The notes below the pieces were generated by a model that was not told the origin of the DNA, did not search any database, and saw nothing but the letters and a program-made list of their open reading frames with translations. Shown here one piece after another: positions 50,574 through 62,977 of a DNA stretch of 64,000 nucleotides. Origin of the DNA: Diphasiastrum complanatum (lineage: Eukaryota; Streptophyta; Lycopodiopsida; Lycopodiales; Lycopodiaceae). The position numbers and the translations under genes are program-made. The DNA is taken from contig CM055103.1 of NCBI GenBank assembly GCA_029204225.1, positions 4,496,276 through 4,560,275 of the forward strand, given 5' to 3'. The first letter of the stretch is position 1. Every line of letters begins with the position of its first letter.

Positions 50574-52466
50574 CATTAGGGTTTCCCAGAACGTGCACTA
50601 AAGTTTTTTTCAAAAAAAACAGAATTGTGTGTGTGTGATTGTTTAGCTAGTGTCAATGTTTTTCTGCTACTAAATTTTTAAAAAAAAAGACAATTTAGTG
50701 GTTGTTTATGAAGTCTTATCTCGTTCCGGATTGTTGTTCCAGCGGAACTTGATCCGCTGCAACTTAGTATGATGCATTGTTGTTCGACTCGAAGAGATAA
50801 TAAGTATAACATGCATTAAAACCATTATGACTATTATTAAAACCACATACCTCTGTTAGATTTGAAATCTGAAAACCCCAAAGTTAGTTGTTGGATTACA
50901 ATAATGTATTTAACATTTCCTATCATACATGACACATTGACGTCTGTAGATTTCACAACTTTCAGGAAAATGTGGCACTCAAACCAACCATGTTTGTTAT
51001 GATAGGTTGATATCACAAGAATTTTTAGAATTGTTTATGTTTTGGAAAATTTGTAAGACTGCATGTACTGCGTGGCTAGAATGTGGCACATAACTAAATG
51101 TTCAAAACTTGTGGAGGAGGGTCATCATAGTCATGATAGCATCAAGAGACATTACGTTTATACTGATATGTCTAAAATACCATGCAAATCTTGAATACAT
51201 CTAAGAAATCAATATTCAAATTAGCTTGTTATTGGTACTCAATCATTATCATAAAACAGCATATGATCCTCCTATGAGGATGTCTAATGAAGTGAATCAT
51301 GAATCCAACAAGATGCATTATACAATGAATACGAATTAAAACATCATGTGGCTCAAACTCCTATTGAAAAAAAAACTTCTAGAATGGTTTTTGGTATTAT
51401 CGAACCATGAATAATAGACAACTCGGTTGGGCGAGCCCAACTCAAGAAAAATATGCCAACTCACCATGTGTGGCAAGATAACAAACTTCTAGAGTGGTGA
51501 ACTAAAACAACAAATATACTATCTTGAACACATGACAACATTTTATGTTGCATTTTGACAATTCATTTTTTGCACAAAAAATGAAAATACAATTTCATTG
51601 GGAAATCCAAGTAATGAAAAAAATTAGTGATCTGCAATAACCTTACATGAGGAATCTATTGTAAAAGTTTATATATCCAAAACCTATAAATCAATTGATG
51701 ATCAAGTCAAATTTCATAATAGCGGAGATAGGATATGGCGGAGAGACGGGCTGCAGCCAGAAGCAGAGCCAGTGCACCAGAAAGGGAGAGTAGTGGTAGT
51801 AAGTAGTAGCGAGCAGAAGCGAGGGCGTTACTGTCTAGCAAGAAGGAGGAGCTTGGGCAAAGCGATGAGCATAATACATTATATTGGTGAACAGACGCTC
51901 GAACAAATGAACAATTATGAGTAGCGCAGATGAAAAGGGATTCCGAAGTTACTGCAAACGGTGGGCATGGCTCTCTGATCGGATCTTTCTACAGAAGATT
52001 GAAAGCGGCTAGTAGTAGCCACAGACAATTTCGCAAGTAGTGCGCATGCAGCATAGCCCTAGAAAACTATAGGCCGCAGAAACAGAGTAGTCCGCAATCA
52101 GGGCCTCGCCACAGGTCGTCGGGTACGCCGCAGGCAGAGGGTAGGGCAGCAGGGGTTGCCGATTCGCCACAGGCAGGAAAGCAGGGCAACGAGGGCTTGA
52201 CAAGTTACAAGTAGGCTTCAATGATCCTCGAGGAGGCTCTAGCAAGTTGTAGGTAGCAAGTTTGCGTTCTGAATCCGCTTAGGAATGCATTGTAGGCATG
52301 ATACGTGCCGTAGAATCAAGCTTGCAACTACTTGGAGAAGTTCTTTCACTTAGAAGCAAAGGAGCACCGGTAGAGCTTTCATAACATTTTTCCGGAATCT
52401 ATTGCAAAAGGTTTACTACGGTCGACGGCTCCATCGAGGTTAATGGCATTCCATGTGAAGAAAAAT

Positions 52467-52470
<4 letters not shown>
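50574..52470. other. Intergenic, no gene recognised
   Basis: AT-rich to about 51720, then more GC-rich and purine-rich (51750-52330, many GCAG/GCGAG words). No ORF with a recognisable motif; the 78-codon frame at 52009-52245 has none. Confidence 0.5.

Positions 52471-52544
<74 letters not shown>
52471..52544. repeat. (TA)n microsatellite
   Basis: 74 bp of TA dinucleotides, 60 bp before the start codon of the R2-like unit. Confidence 0.97.
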
Positions 52545-52546
<2 letters not shown>

Positions 52547-52604
52547 ATCTCGGTTCAATTGGTGAGCTGGTCCATCACAGGATTCCCTTTGTACAGTTGT
52601 TCTC

Positions 52605-55600
52605 ATGGCTTCGGACATCTCCCTGCTTTGTCCTCTCAGTCTCAATCGACCTGCTTCAACTGTTTCTCCCCCTCCTGACTCCCCTCCTTGTTCGCGTCAG
52701 GCTGTGCTGGGTTCCTCGCTTGCCACAACACCCTCTGTTCCTCCTTCACCCACCTCTTCCCATGGCATTGTTGCCCCCTCGCTTGCTTGTGAACCTCCTT
52801 CGACCCTTGTTGCATTGCCTTCTCAACCCCCTGAACGGGTTCCTTGCCATGCTTGTGGTCGTTTCTTCTCTCCTAGAGGAGCTCTTGCCCGTCACCAGCG
52901 TTCTTGTCCTGCGCTGCTTCAGTCGTCTCAAGATCACCCTCCTCTTTCTGCATCCCATTCGCCCTCTGCTTCAGCTTGGTCTTGGATTTCTTCCCTTGAC
53001 GTCCTCGGAGCTTTTCACTTGGGCTTCCCTCGTCCAAGGCTCTACTTTCATATTCCCCTCGCTCTCCATCATGAAACTCAAGTTGCTATGCGCCTTCCTC
53101 TTGATCACTTGGCTATTGACCCCTTTGACATTGCGGCTTGGCATCTGTTTCTTCTTTTTCCCCTTTGGTATCTAGTCCTTCCTCCGAGGGGTGGGGATGC
53201 TGGTCATAGAGAAACTCGTGCTCACCTTCGTTGCTTTCTATCGGGAGACTGGGAAACGCTTCATGATGAACACTTTGCACGTTGTCAGGCACTTGCTGCT
53301 CGCAACTCACAGGACTCTCAACCTCAAGGCGCCCCACCTCTCCATCGTCGCCTTCGTCGCACCCTACATCTTGGGCAAGTTGGTGAGTATTCTCGTGCTG
53401 CTCGAGCTTTAGCTCCTCTCACACCCACTCCCTCTTCTACTGATACTGTTGCTGCTCTCCAAGCTCTGCATCCTGCTTCTGAAGACATTCTTCCCTTGTT
53501 TGTTGAGGACTTTCTGTCTGATGTTGACTTTGGTGCTTGATCGTGATTCTTTCTCTCGTGCTTTCCATCGTAGTCCTCGTCTTGCTATTGGTGGTCCCTC
53601 CGGTTTGGTCTATGAACACCTTCGTGACTGCTTTCCACCTGAGGACTCTGCTAGTGGCTTTGTTCAACTCTTTCAGGTATGCTCATGCTTTTAACTCTGT
53701 TTCTAGAGCTGCAATCTTTCAGGAGCTGCGCGCGGCTGGTGGTGAGTTGGCTCAGCTTATCCCATTTGTGCGGTTGTTCTATGCTACTGAGACTCCTCTC
53801 TTTTATAGTCACCATGTGCACTCTGGGGATCTTTCTACTATCCAGTCTACAGTAGGTACTCGTCAAGGTGATCCTTTGGCTGGTCCTCTTTTTGCTCTGG
53901 CTCATTTCCGTGCACTTCGAAGTTCTGCAGAGGCCTTTCCCTCCTGCTTATTTCCTTCGGTTGCTGATGACACTCATATTGTTGGTCCTGCTCCTACGGT
54001 GCTCCTCGCATTTTATCATTTCTCTGAGCAGCTGGCTTCTCTTGGTTTGTCTATTCAACCTCGCAAGTGTTCAGTGTGGTCTCCAACAGGTCTTCCCCCG
54101 GACTTTGTTCCTCCTCAAGGTTTTCTTGCTCCTTCGGATGGCATTCGCATTCTGGGTGTTCCTTTGGGTCTGCTTCCTTCAACTCTGCTTTTCTTGGTGA
54201 GGCTCTCCAGGAGGATGTTGCTCATTCAGATTTGCTTCCTCGGTTGGGCGACACTCAGGTCGCGTTTGGCATCTTGACGTCTTGCTTTATCCAACATCCT
54301 TCTTACCTGCTACGGACTTTTCCCCCTACTCCGGACTTTTTGCATCTCCTCTCTTCCTTTGACAACTCTCTTATGGATGTTTTTGTCCACCTTTTGGGCC
54401 CTGGTTCTTTGGATGGTATGGAGACTCTTTCAGCTCGGAACCAGGCTCGGTTACCCATTTCTTGTGGAGGTGTGGGTCTTCTCTCTACGGTTTCTTCTGC
54501 ACCTGCAGCTTTTCTTGGGAGTTGGGCTCTTATCGCCCCTTCTTTGTCTTCTCGGTTCCTTTCTGGCTTTCGCTCTCTCTTGGCGGATTGCATTGCTCAT
54601 GTGGATAGCGGTTCTGTGCCTTTCCAGCACCTCCTCATCGCTGCGTGAGAGCTCCTCCCCCTCTCTGCCCAAGCTTGTCTTCCTCCTTTTGAACAACTCC
54701 TCACTTTCAGCTCAGATCACCTGCAAGAGACCCTCTTGGAGCGCGTGCACAAGCATACCCTTTCCAGCATGCTCTCTGAGGCTCCTTCCGCGTTGCATCG
54801 AGCTCGGCTTCTTTCTTGTGCGGGTCCTGGTGCCGGGCTTTGGCTGTCAGCTCGGCCTGTTATTCCTTCTTTCCGGTTGTCTTCGGCCATCTTCACCACT
54901 GCTCTTCGTCTTCGCTTGGGGCTTCCTCATCCTTCGGTCTTGGGTCTCTCCAGGTGTGTTTTTGGTCACCCTATTGATGCTCTTGATATCCACCTCCTTC
55001 GCTGTTCTTCTGGGAGTGAGCGCACAGCTACGCATGATGTTGTCAGAGATGCAGCGGCCTCTATAGCCAGAGATGGAGGATTTCATGCTGTTTGGACTCT
55101 GTAATACACCGAGTTCATTCCAAAGAGTAATGCAATTTGCTTTTATAGATTCCAGAGAGCAGTCTCATGTACTTCCTTCTTCCGCATCCCACTCTTCCCG
55201 CAGGCGTGTTGACATTGTCCTCTCTCGGGATGGGCTTCGGACTTTGGCAGATGTTGTTGTTGCTGATCCCATGCGTGGTGACCTATTGCCTCGCTCTGCC
55301 TTCACACCAGAAGAAGCGGCAGGCGTGGCAGCTCAAGAGAAGGAAAAAAACTACTCCGACAGGCACCCCACTAATGCTTTCCTTCCCTTGGCTATTGAGA
55401 TTTATGGCACCTTGCATCGACGCTTTGAGGATTTTCTTCGCATGTGTTCTCATCAGGCGGCAGAGCGTCAAGGTATTCCTGGTTCTATTCTCGTGGCGTC
55501 TTTCAAACAACGTGTTTCCATTGCCCTGCAGTGTGCTCGGGCCCTATCTATTCTGCAACGGGTGACCGTGGCTGGGTCTGCTACATCTCATTTCCCTTCA

Positions 55601-55675
55601 TTAGCCGACTCACCACCTCTTCACCTTTCTGATCTTCTGCAGTCAGTTGGCAGACTCCCACGGACATCATCATAG
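52605..55675 (+). pseudogene. R2-like non-LTR element: zinc finger, RT and restriction-like endonuclease, broken
   Basis: From ATG 52605 the frame is open for 311 codons: a Pro/Ser-rich N-terminus with a C2HC finger CHACGRFFSPRGALARHQRSC-type (Cys at 52845 to Cys at 52907). RT then continues in other frames: GGPSGLVYEHLRDCF near 53590; FNSVSRAAIFQEL near 53690, where upstream sequence with the motif A Asp is deleted; TVGTRQGDPLAGPLFALAHF near 53850; VADDTHIVG (ADD 53963-53971); GIRILGVPLG near 54150. After another shift come RNQARLPISCGGVGL near 54440 and a damaged C...H...C knuckle (CVFGHPIDALDIHLLRC near 54955). Last is a restriction-like endonuclease region RRRVDIVL ... ADVVVADP (55202-55270). 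A finger before RT and a PD-(D/E)XK-like nuclease after it are the layout of R2-clade LINEs. At least four frame changes and one foreign patch (55079-55150). Poly(A) signal AATAAA at 55824. The coding strand is strikingly pyrimidine-rich. Confidence 0.8.
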
Positions 55676-55678
55676 TTT

Positions 55679-56899
55679 ATGCACTTTTATTTTTAATGCC
55701 AGGATTTGGATCAATCTTAACTTTACTGCAAGCTTCGCTCTTGTTTAAGCCTACTTTTGTTTAAACTTCCCCTTTGGGGTGTATATATCTTTTTCATCAA
55801 TGTACCTACTACTTTTTCCTATGAATAAATCACCAGGGTGCTTTTCTTATATATGGATTTACAAGTCACTCCAATCTTGGCATGATAATCTCATCATTCT
55901 GTACACAAATAATTTCTATTATGACACATGCATTCTTTTGCAATATTTTTTGTGTTCGTGAGAAGGCCATGGTGAACTTGAGAAAGATCATACACAAAGA
56001 AGCATTATGTCCACTTACAAACAATGCTAAAAAATAGTTTATAGTTTTAATTTATTCGATATGATTACTTTGTTGAAATGGGCTTTTGTACTAGCATGAG
56101 GTTTTGGATATCTTTACACCACCATGACACAGAACAATATTTATTGTACTAATTTTTTTATTGGAATCCATAACCCAATTTAGAATGACGAAAAAGCCTT
56201 TTGATGTAGATGTTGTGCTGATTGCTAGTCAAGCAGAGGGCAAAGTTATTCCTTGCAAAGAAAAATATCAATGAATAGCAACATTCAACAAAATTGTAAA
56301 ATTTATAAATTTTGCTTCACACAGTGAGCGTAGACTTGAAATATTGAAATTTTTATACTAAGCTATAAAATTACAAATACTTAATAAAATAATTCGTCGT
56401 TACTTCTGAAAACTGATTGCAATATTGTGAACCTACCATTTTAGAAGTTATGCATAATTTTGTGACTATTGATTCTGAGTTTGTGACATGATAAATACTC
56501 AAAATATAAAAATAATTATGATTATTTGCAAAGTTAGAAAATGACTAAATAATTTTCATCGACTCTTACGAAATGGTCATTTCTCATGTCAAAAATATAC
56601 AAATCTCAAAACACCACAATAATGGCAAGGCCTTTGTGGTATGTCACAACATGCTTTTTACTTTATGGCAAGAGCATAGCCCACTAACAACGCATGAGTT
56701 TTTTTTATAAAGAAATGTACAATGTTACATCAAACCTAAAATGGGAGCTTGTAATGGGAGCACAAGCTGCTCATACCAAAGAGTACATCTAGCTTTAGTC
56801 CTTAGCTACTTTCATCTCAAGAATTCATCAATTCTCTTAACATACCTGGAAGCTAAGTTAATATGCATACTCTCCAACAAAGATATCAACTATTAATAT
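55679..56899. other. 3' flank of the R2-like unit and intergenic DNA
   Basis: Starts with a probable 3' UTR (AATAAA at 55824-55829), then AT-rich DNA up to the UGT stop. No supported ORF. Confidence 0.5.
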
Positions 56900-58480
56900 T
56901 TACTTGCTCTTCCAAGGAAAACAAGTGTTTTTCTTGTTCAATTTCCGATCAAAGCAGTGGTAAATCTCCTGGACAATTGCCTCCACGTTTCTGTATGAGG
57001 AACCGTACTCCTCTTTCACTGCCATTCCCACTCTGTCCCTCAATTGTGCTACTTTCCTTCTTATTTGATGGCCCTCTTCTCGCTCCATTACAGTTCTCAC
57101 TGCTCTCTCTACTGCCATCCTCTCCGAAAAGCCTTTGAATTCATTCTTCTCAAGTTCTATGCCGATGTTTAGTTGATCCACAATCATCCTGCAGTTGATG
57201 TTCTGGTCGCCAAACTGTGGGTATGCAATCAGTGGTACACCGCAACAGACACTCTCAAGAATGGAATTCCATCCACAATGAGTCAAGAAGAACCCGATGG
57301 AAGGGTTGGAGAGGATCAGTTGCTGGGGCGCCCAGTGAGGAAAAATGAAGCCTCGGTTCCGGGTGCGTGATTGAAATCCTTGCGGTAGTACTCTCGAAAT
57401 CCAAGAGCTTGCGTTTTGAGAATTATTGGATGGAGGGGGCCTTAGCACCCAAAGAAAGGCATGGGTGCTTGCCTCCAGCCCATGAGCTATCTCAATTATC
57501 TCGTTTTCGCTGGTAATGTACAGGCTACCGAACGAAACGTAAAGGACAGAGGCAGGAGATTGGGTATTAAGCCACTCGATACACTGTTTTACTACCGAGC
57601 TCTCATACTTGCTTCGCAGAGAATACTGAGCATCATCTTTAGTCTCCAGCAACTCAGAGGGAAGGAGAGGTCCTATTGCTTGAATCTTGATATTCATTTT
57701 GCACGGGTCTTCCTTCTGAAGAGCATCGATATAATCTGACTCCATCTCATATGTAGTGTTCAGGAGAATCCTAGAACTTTGGGATAATACCAAGCTACAG
57801 TTTAATACTGCCCTTCGTACTCCAGTAGGAATAACATCACGCATAACATGAAAAAGATCTGTGTCCCATAGAGGTGGAAGACCAGGGAGAGACATGAGCC
57901 GACGCTGCTCAGACGATCTCAGAGGCAGCTCCCCCTGCGCGGTCAATATGGGAACATAAAAAAGCGGTGTCAGCGACCATGTGGGAGACGTATATAAAGT
58001 GTAGAGCGGTATGCTCAAATCGCTAGCTACATGGGTTATCCAAGATAAGCAGGCGTCGCCTATCATGCAGTCTGCAGCTCCATAATTGGGATGTTTCCCT
58101 TGGTCTGCTGCTGTGTCTTGAAACTGCACGAATTTCACAAAATCATCCTTCATGTTGTCACCCACATCAAATAGCCACGACAAATCATCATATACCTGGT
58201 CGGAGCCTGCCTCTCTGAGTGGCACCCTCTCTGGCAATCCCACAAGGTGAATGAGAGGATTGGTGAGTAGGGAGTGATCACCCCGCAAGGGCGAGATGCA
58301 ATGCTCAGCAGAGAGGTAAGTAACGGCGATGCCCTTGGAAGCAAGGAGTCTGGCGAGGTTGAGGAAGGGAGCGACATGGCCCTGTGCAGGTAACGAGCAG
58401 AGGATTGCATGAGGCTGCTGGCGTTGGTTTTGTGTGCTGAGCAGAGGAGGAGAAGAAGAAGAAATCATGGCCTCAGGCAA
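56900..58480 (-). CDS. UDP-glycosyltransferase (GT1 family), intronless
   Basis: 526 aa, complete and without introns. The N-terminal domain has the catalytic-histidine motif SLPAQGHVAPFLNLARLL (His35) and the partner aspartate in MIGDACLSW (Asp142). The C-terminal donor-binding domain has SVLYVSFGSL near 311-320 and the 44-residue PSPG box from Trp383 to Gln426, with HCGWNS at 401-406, E409, and DQ at the end. The final Gln is usual for enzymes that prefer UDP-glucose. Such enzymes glycosylate small molecules (hormones, phenolics, terpenoids) in the cytosol; the acceptor cannot be read from sequence. Length is slightly above the family's usual 450-500 aa because of an N-terminal Ser/Gln-rich extension and a Lys-rich tail. 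Met5 is an alternative start. Several tandem repeats lie upstream. Confidence 0.93.
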   Translation of the reverse strand: MPEAMISSSSPPLLSTQNQRQQPHAILCSLPAQGHVAPFLNLARLLASKGIAVTYLSAEHCISPLRGDHSLLTNPLIHLVGLPERVPLREAGSDQVYDDLSWLFDVGDNMKDDFVKFVQFQDTAADQGKHPNYGAADCMIGDACLSWITHVASDLSIPLYTLYTSPTWSLTPLFYVPILTAQGELPLRSSEQRRLMSLPGLPPLWDTDLFHVMRDVIPTGVRRAVLNCSLVLSQSSRILLNTTYEMESDYIDALQKEDPCKMNIKIQAIGPLLPSELLETKDDAQYSLRSKYESSVVKQCIEWLNTQSPASVLYVSFGSLYITSENEIIEIAHGLEASTHAFLWVLRPPPSNNSQNASSWISRVLPQGFQSRTRNRGFIFPHWAPQQLILSNPSIGFFLTHCGWNSILESVCCGVPLIAYPQFGDQNINCRMIVDQLNIGIELEKNEFKGFSERMAVERAVRTVMEREEGHQIRRKVAQLRDRVGMAVKEEYGSSYRNVEAIVQEIYHCFDRKLNKKNTCFPWKSK

Positions 58481-58589
58481 TTGGCCTCTCTCTTTAGGAA
58501 TGATATTCAGCTAAGATAAGGTGCATGTGGTGTAACTTCCTCTCCCTGGTTCTCTATGTAATGTAGTCTCTCTATGTAATGTCTCTATA

Positions 58590-58716
58590 TGTACTAGGTA
58601 TCATTCATCATGTATTAGGTATCATTCATTGGGAGGTGGGCTACTCCATGTAGTAGGCTGAGTATGTACTAGGTATCATTCATGGGGAGGTGGGCTATTG
58701 CATATAGCAAGTTGAG
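58590..58716. repeat. 54-bp tandem repeat upstream of the UGT
   Basis: ATGTATTAGGTATCATTCAT ... (58610-58663) is followed by ATGTACTAGGTATCATTCAT ... (58664-58716), with a partial copy at 58590-58609. It starts about 110 bp from the UGT start codon, in the expected promoter. On the minus strand a weak TATA-like CATATAGAG lies near 58585-58593. Confidence 0.88.
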
Positions 58717-58778
58717 CCGTGGGAGCGGCGAATACTACTACCAGTTGTAGCCCACCGTCAAATGATACGTGATGAAGC

Positions 58779-58895
58779 AAGAGAGAGATAGACGGTCAAG
58801 ATCTAGATACCTGCGGTAGGAGGAGAGAGATTGATGGTCAAAATTTAGATACCTGACGTAGCAGGAGAGAGATAGACGATCAAGATCTAAATCTG
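58779..58895. repeat. 42-bp tandem repeat upstream of the UGT
   Basis: Units 58779-58820, 58821-58862 and a partial 58863-58895, each with AGGAGAGAGAT.GA.GGTCAA.AT.TAGATACCTG. About 300-415 bp upstream of the UGT start. Confidence 0.9.
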
Positions 58896-60039
58896 TTTAC
58901 AAGCCTACACTATGGAACATAATGAACTTTCTCTCAACCAATGACGTAATGCCACATATCCACTATCACTCCTCAAGATTGCTATGGCTTTTTATAGAGA
59001 ATGAAATCTCAAGCATTGCCTTGCAAAAGGCAAGATTATGTGTTTAAGTTACTCAATCGAGTTTTTGCAAAAGGTAACATTAGTGTCAATGTCTTAAATT
59101 ATGAAAGTGCACACTAACAGCTTTGCCACATTGCCAAGTATTTTATTGCAAGAACTCGATCTCCAAAATGCACCTTCATATGCATGTCGTCTATCCAGGC
59201 CTCCGTCTGCTTTGTTCAAAAAGCGAACGAAAGGGCGAGGATATGGGGAGGATACATTTGCTACACCCCCCCTGTCATGTGCCTCTCTTTTTCCTGCATG
59301 CATGCCCACGCTTTAGATGCACCTTTATATGCACGTCATTGAGGTCATAAAAAAAAATGTTAACCATTATGCATATTTCCAGGACAACTAAAAATTTAAA
59401 ATAGCTACTTGGCCTTGCCTTACAGGTAGGGGCACATAGTAATCATAAACAAATTTGACATGATTGTGTGATCTTTATTTTATAAATTTTTCTATCTTAT
59501 TTTGTTATTTAAATTGAAGTTTTTTAAAGTGATGCCACGTAATTTTTTTCATTTGAAAAACTAATTTCCCTGCTTTTGATCAATACAAACTTTTAATTCT
59601 CATAGTAACAAATACGTGGACAAGAGCGGGCGATGAGTGTCTGCCTGGGTTGTGTTGTTACTTTCTTGGAGAGCCAGGTAGCCATGTTTACACGTCGATT
59701 CGTATTTCCACGTTCCTTGCCATTTGTGGGGGTCGTCAGTGTCGCTGCATGCAACGTTTTCTACGTCAGAGGTGAGAGGAAGCGTCTCCGTGTTTTGATA
59801 TTTTGATACTATGTCAAAGAAAACAATCGTCGGGCATGCCTTGTCTTGGAAATCTACTGCCATGGAAAAAATCATACATGGATTTTTTTTTTAACAACAT
59901 AAGACTGTCTATGGCATCCCCTAGGGGCTTGCATTTGTGACCATTCTGCACAATTTGTAACGCAAGTCATACCCACATGATGAGAAACAATAATTTAATT
60001 GTAAGAAACACTCTAAAAAGAAGATGTGTATTGCAATTA
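58896..60039. other. Intergenic, no gene seen
   Basis: AT-rich; the short overlapping frames at 59094-59350 and 59600-59875 show no recognisable motif. Confidence 0.5.
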
Positions 60040-61316
60040 AGTCTATGGTTAATGACCTTCGATTTTCCACCTATGGGACCAGCTCCTCCAAGAAGTTTGT
60101 GAGTTTCACAGCCCCGATGCTATCTCCTTGGTTTCTATCATTCTTTAGCATCGACGACATTATTAACTCTTTGGCTATGCTCATTTGCACCTTCCTAGGA
60201 GCTGCGGACCTGTCTACAGCCACCACTTTGTCCACTAACTCTCTGGTTTTTTCAATTCTTTGTTTGGAGGTTTCTGGTTGAACATTGTGTAGATGTTTTC
60301 TAAGTGTATCATCAACCTCATAAGACTAGTGTCTCTGGGCATTATATAGTAGACAATGCATGAACACACACCAATACATCTTGTTGGTTTCTGGCAGAAG
60401 CTACAACAGATTGTTCCCATGTCATCGATCATTAATCACATATCACTGTTTTTTTTAATACTACATTTGAAAGATGTTTGGTTCATTCTTCCAACATTCA
60501 GATAGTGAGGACATGTTACTCTTTGGCACTCCAACATGCCTACACAATAATTGATTTGAACAACTCCATCAAACGAAACATTAGTTGTCACAGGCTTTGT
60601 CCATCATACCTATGCTCCATACCATTCATGCCAGACGGTCTATCAAATAATGGAGGAAACTCAAAGACAATGTCACCATTGTAATGTCTAGGTAGCTCCT
60701 CTCAATAGTGCGTTTTAATTTTAGCCAGCAATTTTTTTAGCATGTTTGTTCCTTGTCTGGACAAGATGTGTTCCAAAATGCTATGCCCAGGGTGTGTGGT
60801 TGCGTCGGTAGATGCATTCACTTTGGCAGTGTCAATGTCAATGTCAATAGGTATTCTAGAAAAAAAATTGTGCCTTGATGGGCTGATTTCCCTACAATCC
60901 CCGTCATTGACTGGGCCCGATGATTCATTGGTGTCGACATTGATATTTTCATGTGTGCTGGTTAATGGAATGGATCTCAAAGAAGATCCAACATTCATCT
61001 TATTGTGTGCGGTGGTCGATGGAAATGATCTCGTTCGTCGACATTCGTCTTTTTTTTTTTACATGACTACGTATTCAGTTGAGAGAGACTCTTCCATTAT
61101 GTAATAATAATTTCCCTCGATGTCTTTGTGACTTGCTAGTTCTATCGTCGGAGATAAATCAAGGTGAGAGCCAATCACAACATTTAATGACGTGAACGTG
61201 TAGTTGTTACCAAGTCTGTGCTCCAAGTATTTCTTGCTAACAATGAGTTTCCCTTCGACAAAAGGCATTCTCAAGGGTGGTAAGCTGTCAATATGAAAGG
61301 ATATAGTTGCTTCCAT
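60040..61316 (-). pseudogene. Decayed transposase-like block
   Basis: Minus strand. From 61316: MEATISFHIDSLPPLRMPF and LIVSKKYLEHRLGNNYTF for 85 codons. A Ser/Thr/Asp-rich stretch lies at 60998-60702. Further down, in shifting frames, come a Cys-containing VQINYCVGMLECQRVTCPHY (near 60550) and ICCSFCQKPTRCIGVC (near 60400), then IEKTRELVDKVVAVDRSAAP and KVQMSIAKELIMSSML (near 60250-60130). The Cys-pair layout and the helix-rich tail recall the N-terminal half of Mutator-like or related plant transposases. I cannot name the family, no DDE core is visible, and it is riddled with stops. Confidence 0.35.
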
Positions 61317-62803
<1,487 letters not shown>

Positions 62804-62977
62804 TGTTGTTTTGTGGCAAGCTTTGGCATCACAAGGAGGCTGTCTGGCTGCAGCGTTTTCGGATCCATCTGCTTTCTTGCGTGGGCCACCATAAGCATCG
62901 CATTAACCCCTCCCTTGATTGATGAGAAGTCTGTTCAATGCATGAGAAATTAATGTTTCAGGGGTCCAAGAATTTGT

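Noticed and set aside
52597-53175. 192-codon and other overlapping ORFs in alternative frames across 52600-55600
   Set aside because: Shadows created by the pyrimidine-rich, stop-poor coding strand of the R2-like unit; they lack its motifs.
57173-57739. Plus-strand ORFs over the UGT
   Set aside because: Antisense shadows of the intact UGT frame.
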